NCBI RefSeq assembly: GCF_000744225.1
Contig: NZ_JQLN01000001.1
Coordinates: forward strand, 372,001 to 436,000
Length of the DNA stretch: 64,000 nucleotides
Direction of reading: 5' to 3'
Source: Kitasatospora mediocidica KCTC 9733
GTDB taxonomy: Bacteria > Actinomycetota > Actinomycetes > Streptomycetales > Streptomycetaceae
Below, piece by piece: positions 43,001-51,821 of this stretch. The notes under the pieces are model-generated. The model did no database searches. It was not told the DNA's origin and worked only from the letters and a program-made list of their open reading frames with translations. Numbering within the stretch: the stretch's first letter is position 1; each line of letters opens with the position of its first letter. The position numbers were made by a program, and so were the translations under genes.

Positions 43001-43474
43001 GGGGACTCCAGGGAGGAACGAGCCGGGCCTGGCTGCCGGCTCAGGGGAGGTGAGACGGACACGGACACGCGGGAGCCCGCCACACCGACCCGTGGGTCCA
43101 TGGTGTGACGGCGAAGCGGTGGGGGCCACCGGGCGGCGACGCCCGGGCCTCGGTGCGGCGGTGCGGCGGTACTTCGGTGCGGCGGTGCGGGTTCGGTGTT
43201 CAGGGTAGGGGCGCACGGCGGGCCGAAGCTTGTCGGTGGACTGGCGAAAAGGTGAACTTTTCACGCGCGTCGCCACGAGCCGGAAGGCGTCCGGTGAACA
43301 CCCCAAGTTCCGCCCCCGAAACGCCTGTTCGGCCCGTGCACGGTGCGGTCGCAGGGGACCAAGGATGCGGGGGCCTTGCCGGGAGACGTCCCGTCAGCAG
43401 CCGTTTGTTTACGTGAACATGAAGACTTCCTGAGGGCATTCCCAGCAATGGTGACGCGGCGTCACACTCCTGGC
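43001..43474. other. Divergent intergenic region with possible PHO-box heptamers
   Basis: 474 bases without a convincing gene between the phosphoesterase and RNase genes. On the minus strand, GTTCACC occurs near 43256 and again near 43298, 42 bases apart. PhoP boxes in streptomycetes are direct repeats with this heptamer, usually 11 bases apart, so the spacing is not ideal. The region also contains AT-rich stretches near 43390-43450 that suit the RNase promoter. Confidence 0.4.
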
Positions 43475-43870
43475 ATGCGAACTTCTTCCCGTGCCCTGAA
43501 GGCACGTACCGCCTCTGTTGTCACCGCCGCCCTGCTTGCCCTCGCCCCCGTCGTGGGCTTCGCGGGCGTCGCCCACGCCGACGTCAGCGGCAACGTCTGC
43601 CAGAGCGCCCTGCCGAGCCAGGCCGACGACACGCTCTCGCTCATCGCCGATGACGGACCGTTCCCCTTCAGCCAGGACGGCGTGGTCTTCGACAACCGCG
43701 AGGGCGTCCTGCCCGACGAGCCGGTCGGCTACTACCACGAGTACACCGTTATCACCCCGGGCGCCCGGACCCGTGGCACCCGACGCATCATCACCGGCGA
43801 GGGCAACCAGGAGGATTACTACACCTCCGACCACTACGCGACCTTCTACGCCGTCGACTTCACCTGCTGA
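43475..43870 (+). CDS. Guanyl-specific ribonuclease Sa, secreted
   Basis: 131 residues from ATG 43475, with a signal peptide cleaved after AHA (residue 35). The mature 96 residues closely resemble RNase Sa as I remember it: catalytic Glu54 in YYHEYTV, Arg69 in RTRGTRRIITGE, His85 in DHYATF, and the disulfide pair Cys7/Cys96. It cleaves RNA after guanine to give 2',3'-cyclic phosphates. No barstar-type inhibitor gene is adjacent, so self-protection presumably relies on secretion. The gene is monocistronic. Confidence 0.95.
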   Translation: MRTSSRALKARTASVVTAALLALAPVVGFAGVAHADVSGNVCQSALPSQADDTLSLIADDGPFPFSQDGVVFDNREGVLPDEPVGYYHEYTVITPGARTRGTRRIITGEGNQEDYYTSDHYATFYAVDFTC

Positions 43871-43907
43871 GACCCGTCCGTCCGGCGCAGCCGCCCCACC
43901 CCCGGAT

Positions 43908-45266
43908 TCAGCTCCGGTCGGGGCGGTTGCGCCATTGGTAGTGCCAGTGGGCGGCCACCCGGTGGTCGTGCTCGAAGCCGGGGCCGAGCGGGCCGACGCG
44001 TTCGAACGCCCAGTCGGTGCGCGGGTCGTCGCGGAGGGCGAGGCCATAGGCGGCCTCCAGGCGCAGGAGCTGCTCCTCCTCGTCCAGCAGGGCGGCGAGC
44101 GCCTGCGTGACAGCGGCCGACCGGTCGTCGGAGCCGGCCAGGGATTCGGCCGCGCGGCCCCGCACGCCCGGGTCGGCATCCCGGATCAGGGTGAGCAGGG
44201 CCTGCCGGAACGCGGGGGTGAGCTCGCGCGGAGCACCGAGGATCCGGGCGACGACGCCACGAACCCCCGGATCGGGGTCGCGCGCCAGGACGAGCAGGGC
44301 CGCGCCGGCGGCCGCGCCGAGCGGGGCCCGCTCGCGGCTCAGGCAGTACGGCACCTCGCGCCGCACGCGCGGGTCCGGGTGGTCGGCGTAGCGCAGGCCG
44401 ACCACCTCCTGGCCGGGGTGCTCCTCCTCGGTGTAGACGTCCAGTACCTTGGCGAGCACGCCGCCGTCCGGCTCGTCGAGCGCCCAGGCGGCCAGGAACT
44501 CCCGGTCCCCGCCGGTGTCCTGGCGGTCGCCGAAGTTCGCCTGGAAGTTCCGGTCCCACAGGACGGCGGCGAGGAACAGCCGGTGGACGGGCCCGGGGTG
44601 GTGCCGCAGGGCCACCAGGTCGGACCAGGCCTGCGGGCTCCGCCGACGGGCGGCGGCGTCACAGGCCGCGTACCAGTTGACGTGCGAGCCCTGCGCGTAC
44701 GGGACGGCACGTGCCACCAGCTCCGCCACCGGTGGCAGGACGCCGAAGTCCCACTCCAGCGAGCTGAGGACGGCGCTGTGGCCCGCCCGCACGGTCAGCC
44801 CGCCCAGCGAGACCTCCTCGACCTCCGCGTACTCGTCGTCCTGCACGAGGCGCAGGGCGGCCGGGCCCGCAGCCCCCGTGCGGCGGCGCAACTCCTCGGC
44901 CTCGCCGCTCTCGTGCCAGTGCCGGGCGAGGTCGAGCATCCGCCGGCGGGCGCCCTCGGGGATCCGCAGCCGGGGATCCTTGCCGCGCACCGCGCCGACC
45001 AGCGCCGGGGAGCCCAGGTCGACGGCCCGCAGGAGCGGTGTCGTGCCGTCGGGCAGCTCGCGGTCGGGGTCGGCGCCGCCCTCCGTCAGGGCCCGCGCGC
45101 TCTCGTGGTCGAATCCGGCGAGGGCGGTACAGAGCAGCGGGAGGCCGTCGGGGCCCGGGGTGTCCGGGTCGGCGCCGTCGTCCAGGGCGGCCCGGGCCGC
45201 GTCCGGGTCCCTGGCGGTGACGGCTGCCACCAGCCGGTCGTTCAGCTCGTGCCGCGGCGCTGTCAT
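43908..45266 (-). CDS. Ankyrin-like plus HEAT-repeat protein coupled to a two-component system
   Basis: 452 residues; ATG 45266 overlaps the kinase stop (ATGA). Residues 1-100 hold two ankyrin-like units (AVTARDPDAARAALDDGADPDTPGPDGLPLLCTAL and a second unit ending DRELPDGTTPLLRAV). The C-terminal 200 residues contain HEAT-like units (ALLVLARDPDPGVRGVVARILG; ALLTLIRDADPGVRGRAAESLAG). A middle region with many Trp and acidic residues is unassigned. Both repeat types make protein-binding surfaces. Tight coupling to the kinase gene suggests the product may act in the same signalling path. No enzyme motif is visible. Confidence 0.75.
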   Translation of the reverse strand: MTAPRHELNDRLVAAVTARDPDAARAALDDGADPDTPGPDGLPLLCTALAGFDHESARALTEGGADPDRELPDGTTPLLRAVDLGSPALVGAVRGKDPRLRIPEGARRRMLDLARHWHESGEAEELRRRTGAAGPAALRLVQDDEYAEVEEVSLGGLTVRAGHSAVLSSLEWDFGVLPPVAELVARAVPYAQGSHVNWYAACDAAARRRSPQAWSDLVALRHHPGPVHRLFLAAVLWDRNFQANFGDRQDTGGDREFLAAWALDEPDGGVLAKVLDVYTEEEHPGQEVVGLRYADHPDPRVRREVPYCLSRERAPLGAAAGAALLVLARDPDPGVRGVVARILGAPRELTPAFRQALLTLIRDADPGVRGRAAESLAGSDDRSAAVTQALAALLDEEEQLLRLEAAYGLALRDDPRTDWAFERVGPLGPGFEHDHRVAAHWHYQWRNRPDRS

Positions 45267-46699
45267 CCGTCCCCCTGGTGATCCGTCGGGCGACACGGTA
45301 TCGCCCGGGCGGCGGGGAAGCGCAGCCGGAACAGCGCCCCGCCGTCCGGGGCCCGTTCCGCGGTGAGGACGGCGCTGTGGGCCTGGGCGATCTGCCGGGC
45401 CATCGCGAGCCCGAGCCCGGAGCCGGGCAGCGCGCGGGCCGCCGACGCCCGGTAGAAGCGGTCGAAGACGTACGGGAGGTCCTCGGCGGCGATGCCCGGG
45501 CCGTGGTCCCGGACGGTCAGTTCGAGCGGGTCGCGCGGGGAGCCGGTCAGCGTCACCTCCACCGGGCCGCCCGGCGGGCTGAACTTGGCCGCGTTGTCCA
45601 GCAGGTTGGAGAGCAGCCGGGAGAGCCGTGCGGGCACGCCCGGCAGCGTGAGGCCGACCGTGTCCGGCGCGATGACCAGGTCGAACGCCACCGCGGGCCA
45701 GTGGTCGCGGGCGACGAAGACGCTGTGCTCGACCAGCGCGGCCGGGCGGACCTGTTCCAGCAGCGGCTGCGGCTCCTCGTCCCGGGCCAGCTCGATCAGG
45801 TCGTTCACCAGGCCAGTCACCTCGCGCAGCTGGCGGTGCAGCCCGGTCGACGCCCGCTCGCGCTGAGCCGGGGTCAACCGGTCGGCGCGGGCCAGCAGTT
45901 CGGCGTTGGTGCGGAGCGCGGTGAGCGGGGTGCGCAGCTCGTGCGAGGCGTCGGCGACCAGGCGGCGCCGGGCCGCGACCGACTGCTCCAACTCGCCCAG
46001 CATGGTGTTGAAACTGCCGGCCAGCCTGGTCAGCTCGTCCTCGCGGCGGCCCGGCGGCGGGCCCGGCGGCAGCTCGATCCGCAGGCCGGCGTCGCGGGTC
46101 GCCGCGATCCGTTCGGCGGTCGCGGTCAGCCGGGCCACCGGCGCCAGGCCGGTGCGGGCGACCACGTAGCCGAGCGCACCGGCCAGCAGCACGCCCGCGC
46201 CCGCCACCGCCGCCATCAACTCCCCTGCCTGGCGCACGCCCTGCTCGACGGCGTCCGAGCGCAGCGCGACCTGGACGGCCTGCCCGGCGGCGAACGGCGC
46301 GGTGTACATCCGCGCCGGATGCCCGCTGACCTGGATGTCGGTGTAGTACGCGCCGTGCCGCTGGGCCGCGACCTGCCGGGTGGTCGCGGTCACCGGCAGC
46401 AGGTACGGCGAGGCCGGGTCGGCGCTCGGGGCGGCCGGCACGAGCTGGGTACAGGCGGGCGCGGCGAGGTAGCCGCACTCGCCGTAGATCACGCCCAGCT
46501 CGCGGTTGCGGTCCTGCTGCTGCAACAGGGTGACCTGCTGGACCAGGTGCAGGTCGAGCTGGTGGCGCAGCTCGTAACGGACGATGGTGAAGGCCGCCGC
46601 GCACACGCCGAGGGCCACCAGGGCGACCGCCGCCGAGCCGGCCAGCGCGAGGCGGGTGCGCAGCGGCCACCGGCGACGCCAGCGGGCGTGCGCTCTCAC
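45263..46699 (-). CDS. Sensor histidine kinase (two-component system)
   Basis: 478 residues. GTG 46699 overlaps the response regulator stop (GTGA). Two membrane segments (about 15-40 and 160-185) bracket an extracytoplasmic sensor of about 115 residues with two Cys ([11 protein letters not shown]). HAMP-like linker, then DHp motif [17 protein letters not shown] with the phospho-His, N-box NLLDNAAKF, and G-boxes [11 protein letters not shown] and [14 protein letters not shown]. Orthodox EnvZ/PrrB-type kinase. The signal is unknown. Confidence 0.93.
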   Translation of the reverse strand: MRAHARWRRRWPLRTRLALAGSAAVALVALGVCAAAFTIVRYELRHQLDLHLVQQVTLLQQQDRNRELGVIYGECGYLAAPACTQLVPAAPSADPASPYLLPVTATTRQVAAQRHGAYYTDIQVSGHPARMYTAPFAAGQAVQVALRSDAVEQGVRQAGELMAAVAGAGVLLAGALGYVVARTGLAPVARLTATAERIAATRDAGLRIELPPGPPPGRREDELTRLAGSFNTMLGELEQSVAARRRLVADASHELRTPLTALRTNAELLARADRLTPAQRERASTGLHRQLREVTGLVNDLIELARDEEPQPLLEQVRPAALVEHSVFVARDHWPAVAFDLVIAPDTVGLTLPGVPARLSRLLSNLLDNAAKFSPPGGPVEVTLTGSPRDPLELTVRDHGPGIAAEDLPYVFDRFYRASAARALPGSGLGLAMARQIAQAHSAVLTAERAPDGGALFRLRFPAARAIPCRPTDHQGDG

Positions 46700-47409
46700 G
46701 CCGGGTCCAGCCGGTAGCCGATGCCGTGCACCGTGTGCACCAGCCGGGCTTCGCCGCCGGCCTCCAGCTTGCGGCGCAGGTAGCCGATGTAGACGGCGAG
46801 CGAGTTGGAGTCCGGGCCGAAGTCGACACCCCAGACCCGCTCCATGATCACCTCGCGCGGCAACACCTGACCGGGGTGCAGCATCAGCAGCTCCAGGAGG
46901 GCGAACTCGGTGCGCGAGAACTCCAGAGGTCGGCCGGCCCGACGTCCGGTGCGGGTGACCGGGTCGATCGTCAGGTCGCCGACGCCGATCGTGCCGGGTG
47001 CGCCGGGGGCGCCCGCGCCCGTGTCGAAGGAGTCCGCGGCGGTGCGGCGCAGCAGCGCGCGCAGCCGGGCGGCCAGTTCGTCCAGGGCGAAGGGTTTGAC
47101 CAGGTAGTCGTCCGCGCCGGCATCCAGGCCGTCCACCCGGTCGCTCACCGAGTCGCGGGCAGTGAGCACCAGGACCGGCGTGCGATCGCCGAGCGCGCGC
47201 AGCCGGCGGCAGACGGCGAGGCCGTCCAGGACCGGCATCAGCACGTCCAGCACGAGCGCGTCGGGCTGCCAGCGGGTCAGTTCGGTGAGGGCGGCCAAGC
47301 CGTCCGGGGCGCCGCGCACGGCGTAGCCCTCGACGGCCAAGCCGTCCTCGACGGCGCCGCGCACCTCCGGGTCGTCGTCCACGACCAGGATCTTCAGCTG
47401 GTTGCTCAT
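46696..47409 (-). CDS. OmpR-family response regulator
   Basis: 237 residues from ATG 47409. Receiver: acidic pocket VVDDDPEVR, phospho-acceptor Asp in [13 protein letters not shown], Lys in YLVKPF. Winged-helix DNA-binding domain: [33 protein letters not shown]...[11 protein letters not shown]...[10 protein letters not shown]. First gene of a three-gene overlapping operon with the kinase and the ankyrin/HEAT protein. It is divergent from the MurG-like gene, with only 65 bases between, so it may regulate both directions. Confidence 0.93.
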   Translation of the reverse strand: MSNQLKILVVDDDPEVRGAVEDGLAVEGYAVRGAPDGLAALTELTRWQPDALVLDVLMPVLDGLAVCRRLRALGDRTPVLVLTARDSVSDRVDGLDAGADDYLVKPFALDELAARLRALLRRTAADSFDTGAGAPGAPGTIGVGDLTIDPVTRTGRRAGRPLEFSRTEFALLELLMLHPGQVLPREVIMERVWGVDFGPDSNSLAVYIGYLRRKLEAGGEARLVHTVHGIGYRLDPA

Positions 47410-47474
47410 GGGGACAACCCTCTCAAACCGAGCTATTAGAACTCTCTTAACCCCGCTGGCCAGGCTGCGGTGCC

Positions 47475-48647
47475 ATGCGGACCGAAGAACCGACAGAACG
47501 ACGAACCGACCGGCCCACCCTCTCGGTGGTGATCGGTGCGGGCGGCACCGGCGGGCACATCTACCCCGGCCTCGCCCTGGCCGAAGCGTTGCGCCGCTCC
47601 GAACCGAGAGCAGTGATCTCGTTTGTGGGCACCGCTCGCGGCCTGGAGACCCGGCTGATCCCCGAGGCCGGCTACCCGCTGCACACCGTGGACATGATCC
47701 CCTTCGACGCGGCACTCGGCCTGCGCCGCTACCTGCTTCCCGCGGCGCTGCTGCGCTCCGGGCGCCAGTGCCAGGAGCTGCTGCGCGCCCAGGGCGCGCA
47801 GGTGGCGGTCGGGATGGGCGGCTACCCGAGCGCCCCGGTGATCGTCGGGGCCCGCCTGGCCGGACTGCCGAGCGTGATCCACGAATCCAACGCCGTCCCC
47901 GGCCGGGCCAATCGCTTCGCGGCCCGGCTCACCCCGCACGTCGCCCTCGCCTTCGACCGGACCCGGGCCCACCTGCCCTCCGGCACGACGGCCGAGACCG
48001 TCGGCATGCCCCTGGTCGGCGCGGTGGCCACGCTGGACCGCGCCGCGCTGCGGGCCGAGGCCCGCCGGGCGTACGGCGTCCCGCTCGACGCCCGGCTGGT
48101 GCTGTTCAACGGCGGCAGCCTCGGCGCGACCCGGCTGACCGAGGCCGCCGTCGCCCTGGCCCGGCGCTGGCGCCACCGCGCGGACGTCCGCCTGCTGATC
48201 AAGACCGGACCCGCCGCCTACCAGGACGTCCGGGCGCAGCTGGCCGACTCCCCGATCGCCGCACCCGTCCCCTACCTGGACCGGATGGACCTCGCCTACG
48301 CCGCCGCCGATCTGGTGGTCTGCCGGGCCGGCTCGTCGACCGTCGCCGAGCTGTGCACCGTCGGAGTCCCGGCGGTGCTGGTCCCCTACCCGCACGCACC
48401 GCACGACCACCAGACCCACAACGCCCGGGTGCTCTCGGACGCCGGCGCCGGACTCCTGCTCCCCGACGCCGAGTGCACCGGCGAACGGCTGGCCGAACTG
48501 ACCGAGCCCCTGCTCGCCGACCCGCGACGGCTCGCCGCGATGGGACGGTCCGCCGACCCCGGCACCCACGCCCGCGCGGCCGACCTGCTCGCCGCCAAGG
48601 TGCTGCGCACCATCGGCCGCGCCGCACCCACCCCGTCCCACGCATGA
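47475..48647 (+). CDS. MurG-like UDP-N-acetylglucosamine glycosyltransferase paralogue
   Basis: 390 residues, a GT28/GT-B enzyme. [19 protein letters not shown] is the MurG glycine-rich motif 1. [34 protein letters not shown] follows MurG closely. The C-terminal [49 protein letters not shown] matches the UDP-GlcNAc site. The usual streptomycete murG lies in the dcw cluster with ftsZ; none of those genes are here, so this is a second copy. It is coupled by stop/start overlap or near overlap to a sugar epimerase gene. Probably transfers GlcNAc or a related sugar to a polyprenyl carrier or natural product. Confidence 0.8.
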   Translation: MRTEEPTERRTDRPTLSVVIGAGGTGGHIYPGLALAEALRRSEPRAVISFVGTARGLETRLIPEAGYPLHTVDMIPFDAALGLRRYLLPAALLRSGRQCQELLRAQGAQVAVGMGGYPSAPVIVGARLAGLPSVIHESNAVPGRANRFAARLTPHVALAFDRTRAHLPSGTTAETVGMPLVGAVATLDRAALRAEARRAYGVPLDARLVLFNGGSLGATRLTEAAVALARRWRHRADVRLLIKTGPAAYQDVRAQLADSPIAAPVPYLDRMDLAYAAADLVVCRAGSSTVAELCTVGVPAVLVPYPHAPHDHQTHNARVLSDAGAGLLLPDAECTGERLAELTEPLLADPRRLAAMGRSADPGTHARAADLLAAKVLRTIGRAAPTPSHA

Positions 48648-48697
48648 CCCGCTTGCCACGCATGACCCCGTTCCCGCCCATGACCCCGGAGGACCGC

Positions 48698-49699
48698 ATG
48701 AACACGAACGTCGAGCAGTACTGGAACGGCCGCAAGGTCCTGGTCACCGGCGCCGAGGGCTTCATCGGCAGCACGCTGGTGGACCTGTTGGTCGCCCGCG
48801 GAGCCGAGGTACGCGCCCTGGTGCACTACAAGCCGTACGCCGAACGCGGCTACCTGGCCCGCTACCTGACGGGTGGCGAGGTGGAGATGACGGCCGGCGA
48901 CGTGCGCGACGCAGGCCGGGTGCTGGACGCCGTGGAGGGCTGCGAGACCGTCTTCCACCTCGCCGCCCTGATCGGCATCCCGTACAGCTACCAGGCCCCC
49001 GAGGCGTATGTGCAGACCAACGTGGTGGGCACCCAGAACGTCGCCGCCGCCTGCCTGCGGCACGGAGCCCGTCTGGTGCACACCTCCACCAGCGAGGTCT
49101 ACGGCACCGCGATCACCGCTCCGATCAGCGAGCAGCACCCGTTGCAGCCGCAGTCGCCCTACTCCGCCTCGAAGATCGGCGCGGACATGATGGCGCTCTC
49201 CTACCACCACTCCTTCGACCTGCCCGTCTCGGTGGTGCGCCCCTTCAACACCTACGGTCCGCGCCAGTCCGCCCGCGCGGTGATCCCGGCGATCCTGGCC
49301 CAACTGCACGCCGGGGCAACCGAGATCAGGCTCGGATCGCTCACCCCGACCCGGGACTTCACCTATGTGGGCGACACCGCCGAAGGCTTCCTGGCGGTGG
49401 GCGCGAGCGATCGGACGCTGGGCGAGGCGGTCAACCTCGGCACCGGCAGCGAGGTCTCCATCGGCGACCTCGCCCACGCGCTGATCGCCGCCTCGGGCCG
49501 GGAGGCGCGGGTCGTGGTCGACCCGGCGCGGCTGCGCCCGTCCGGCAGCGAGGTGGAGCGGCTGCTCTCGGACAACTCCCGGGCCCGCGAACTCGCCGAC
49601 TGGAAGCCCCGGGTGGAACTCGCCGAGGGCCTCGAACGCACCTCGGCCTGGGTCGCCGCCCACCTGGACGCCTTCGCCCCGGACCGGTACCAGGTCTGA
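48698..49699 (+). CDS. NAD-dependent sugar nucleotide epimerase/dehydratase (SDR)
   Basis: 333 residues from ATG 48698, with a perfect CGGAGG; an earlier ATG at 48644 overlaps the MurG-like stop and would add 18 residues. Extended SDR: VLVTGAEGFIGSTLVDLLVARGAEV, the active-site YSASK, the Ser/Thr in HTSTSEVYG, and RPFNTYGPRQSARAVIP. It resembles the RmlB/GDP-mannose dehydratase group, as in LPS or teichoic sugar modification. Together with the MurG-like enzyme it could make and transfer a modified amino sugar. Confidence 0.88.
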   Translation: MNTNVEQYWNGRKVLVTGAEGFIGSTLVDLLVARGAEVRALVHYKPYAERGYLARYLTGGEVEMTAGDVRDAGRVLDAVEGCETVFHLAALIGIPYSYQAPEAYVQTNVVGTQNVAAACLRHGARLVHTSTSEVYGTAITAPISEQHPLQPQSPYSASKIGADMMALSYHHSFDLPVSVVRPFNTYGPRQSARAVIPAILAQLHAGATEIRLGSLTPTRDFTYVGDTAEGFLAVGASDRTLGEAVNLGTGSEVSIGDLAHALIAASGREARVVVDPARLRPSGSEVERLLSDNSRARELADWKPRVELAEGLERTSAWVAAHLDAFAPDRYQV

Positions 49700-49835
49700 C
49701 CGGGGACGTGACCGGCCACCGCCCGTGACCCACGGTAGCGGGCGGTGGCGGCTGGCCTCGCCCGGGCGGCCCGGCGGGCGGACAATGCAAGCGAGACGGC
49801 TTAGACCGACCGGACGAAGGCGCGGAGGAGTCCCC

Positions 49836-50261
49836 ATGACCAGTTCGGCCCTGCCGGGCTACCGGACCGGCAAGATCTGCTACGTCGAGATCCCGGCCGT
49901 CGACATCGAGCGCTCCGCCGAGTTCTACCACCGTGCCTTCGGCTGGTCGATCCGGCACGACGACGGCGGCCGGGTCGCGTTCGACGACACCGTCGGCGGG
50001 GTCAGCGGCAGGTGGACGCTCGACCGGCCGCCGGCGGCCGATCCCGGGCTGCTGGTGTACGTGATGGTCGCGGACGCGGACACCGCGGTCCAGGCGATCG
50101 TGGTCGCCGGCGGCGAGATCCTGCGTCCGGTCGACCCGGAGGCGCCCGAGCAGTTCGCCTGGTTCCGCGATCCCGGGGGGAACGTCCTGGGGATCTACCA
50201 ACAGCCCGGGCTGGCCGCGGCCGAGGGACCGGACCTGCCCGGATCGTCCGGCGGATACTGA
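49836..50261 (+). CDS. VOC family (glyoxalase-like) protein
   Basis: 141 residues from ATG 49836, with GGAGGAG upstream. A single VOC module pair: KICYVEIPAVDIERSAEFYHRAFGWSIR and later DADTAVQAIVVAGGEILRP, EQFAWFRDPGGNVLGIYQQP. The metal-binding positions are consistent with a His/Glu-type dioxygenase or bleomycin-resistance fold, but the ligands are not all evident. Function unknown. Confidence 0.85.
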   Translation: MTSSALPGYRTGKICYVEIPAVDIERSAEFYHRAFGWSIRHDDGGRVAFDDTVGGVSGRWTLDRPPAADPGLLVYVMVADADTAVQAIVVAGGEILRPVDPEAPEQFAWFRDPGGNVLGIYQQPGLAAAEGPDLPGSSGGY

Positions 50262-50285
50262 CCCACCGCGCGGCGTAGGACGGCG

Positions 50286-50738
50286 TCAGACGCCGATGTC
50301 CTCGTTCCACAGGTCGGGACGGGTCGCGATGAAGTCCTTCATCAGGGCGGCGCATTCGGGATCGTCCAGGACGACGACCTGCACCCCGTGCTCCGCCAGC
50401 CAGCCGTGCCCGCCCTCGAAGCTGCGGGTCTCGCCGACCACCACCCGGGAGATCCCGAACTGGCGGACCAGCCCGCTGCAGTACCAGCACGGTGACAGCG
50501 TGGTGACCATGGTGGTGCCGCGGTACGAGCGCTGACGCCCGGCCGCCCGGAAGGCGGCGGTCTCCGCGTGCATGGACGGATCGTCGTCCTGCACGCGGCG
50601 GTTGTGCCCGCGGCCGAGCAGGGTGGAGCCGTCCGGGGCGAAGAGCGCGGCCCCGATCGGGATGCCGCCCTCGGCCAGGCCGGCACGTGCCTCCTCGACC
50701 GCCGTCAGCAGCATCAGTCGATCCGTTTCCCAGGACAT
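50286..50738 (-). CDS. Cytosine-deaminase-like nucleoside/nucleobase deaminase
   Basis: 150 residues from ATG 50738. The zinc site is MHAETAAF (His ligand and proton-shuttle Glu) with SPCWYCSG (two Cys ligands). The EGGIPIGAALFAPDGSTLLGRGHN start and the short length match the yeast Fcy1-type cytosine deaminase branch more than the tRNA adenosine deaminases. It probably salvages cytosine or a modified base. The upstream region of 233 bases holds no gene. Confidence 0.85.
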   Translation of the reverse strand: MSWETDRLMLLTAVEEARAGLAEGGIPIGAALFAPDGSTLLGRGHNRRVQDDDPSMHAETAAFRAAGRQRSYRGTTMVTTLSPCWYCSGLVRQFGISRVVVGETRSFEGGHGWLAEHGVQVVVLDDPECAALMKDFIATRPDLWNEDIGV

Positions 50739-50971
50739 GACCTCAGTCTTCCCGCGGATCGCTCCCCGACTCCCCCGCCGCAGGGCGCTCTGCCGCGCGG
50801 CCACCCGGGCGGATCCACCGGTGGCCGGCCGGGGTGGTACTGGGGTACCACCCCGGCCGGCAGGACCGCCCCCGGGTACTACGGTTGGCCGCCCGGCGGC
50901 GCCTAGCGTGATGAGTGGACGGCCGGATCCGGGCGTCGGGGGACCACCACCGGAGCTCTTCGGAGGTCGGC

Positions 50972-51412
50972 ATGAGGACCACCAACCACGTCGAAGTCCC
51001 CACCACCGGTCCGGACCGAACCGAACGGGCCGTCATCCGCGCCGAGTGGGCGAAGCGGCGAGCCGCGTCCGCGCCGACGGCGGCGGGCGGACGGGGGCCG
51101 GCCCTCCTGGCAGGCGCCGTCGCCGGTGCGGGCCCGGTGCGGCTGCGCCCCCTGCTCGGCGCGGGTCGGGGCGTGGGCGCCCTGGTGGTCCTGACGACCG
51201 GTGAGACGGCATGCGGAAGGGGCCCGGAACGCGAAAACGCGCGCCGGGCCCCTTCCTTCGCCCCGGGAGCCCCTGTCCGACGCCCGGGGCGCCGCGGTAG
51301 TGGCTTGAGTGGGACAGGAGGACCGTACCTGCCGTCCGGGCCTGCGGCCATCGGTGGGGAGACGACCCGAGCGGGTCGGATCAACCACCGGTGGCCGTGG
51401 CCGGGCCGGTGA
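50972..51412 (+). CDS. Doubtful small gene crossed by a terminator
   Basis: ATG 50972 has a perfect GGAGG. The first 50 residues look like a natural protein (TGPDRTERAVIRAEWAKRRA). The frame then runs through a strong hairpin at 51215-51256 and ends at 51412 in low-complexity sequence. A frameshift would instead end it at 51204, just before the hairpin. I cannot decide between a real 146-residue gene, a frameshifted shorter gene and a chance frame. No family recognised. Confidence 0.25.
   Translation: MRTTNHVEVPTTGPDRTERAVIRAEWAKRRAASAPTAAGGRGPALLAGAVAGAGPVRLRPLLGAGRGVGALVVLTTGETACGRGPERENARRAPSFAPGAPVRRPGRRGSGLSGTGGPYLPSGPAAIGGETTRAGRINHRWPWPGR
51215..51256. terminator. Strong hairpin terminator
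   Basis: A perfect 13-base stem (51215-51227 with 51244-51256) encloses a second small stem CGCG-AAAA-CGCG. It could end a plus-strand transcript starting near 50950 or back up the small transglycosylase gene from the right. Confidence 0.75.
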
Positions 51413-51419
51413 GGGCCGA

Positions 51420-51821
51420 TCAGTACCAGTGGTGGACCTGCCAGAACGCCCACGCGGCGTTCGGGCTGCCGTAACGGGTGTTCATGTAGTCCAGGCCCCA
51501 CTTGATCTGGGTGGCGGGGTTGGTCTTCCAGTCCGCGCCGGCCGAGGCCATCTTGGAACCGGGCAGCGCCTGGACCAGGCCGTAGGCGCCGGAGGAGCTG
51601 TTGGTGGCCGTGACGTTCCAGCTGCTCTCGTGGGAGACGATCTGGGAGAAGGAGGCCAGCTGGTTGGCCGGCACGATCTGCGCGGCGATGGCCTGCACGG
51701 AGGAGGCCGGGGTCGCGGCGGAGGCGACGGCGGGGGCGACCACGCTGCCGAGGGTGGCGATACCGGCGGCGGAGGCGAGCAGCGCGACCGAAGTGCGCAG
51801 ACGGGTGGAGAAAATTCGCAT
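51420..51821 (-). CDS. Small secreted SLT-type transglycosylase
   Basis: 133 residues from ATG 51821. Signal peptide MRIFSTRLRTSVALLASAAG with cleavage near ASA. The mature 95 residues are one lysozyme-like domain: SHESSWNVTATNSSSGAYGLVQALPG with the catalytic Glu, then WGLDYMNTRYGSPNAAWAFWQVHHWY. It lacks LysM or other cell-wall-binding modules, unlike most Rpf-like proteins. Probably cleaves peptidoglycan during growth or germination. The upstream region is long and AT-rich. Confidence 0.88.
   Translation of the reverse strand: MRIFSTRLRTSVALLASAAGIATLGSVVAPAVASAATPASSVQAIAAQIVPANQLASFSQIVSHESSWNVTATNSSSGAYGLVQALPGSKMASAGADWKTNPATQIKWGLDYMNTRYGSPNAAWAFWQVHHWY

Noticed and set aside
43908..46829. 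973-residue open frame suggesting a kinase-ankyrin fusion
   Set aside because: Only its last 452 residues are real; the rest is the wrong frame of the kinase. The real genes overlap by ATGA, not fused.
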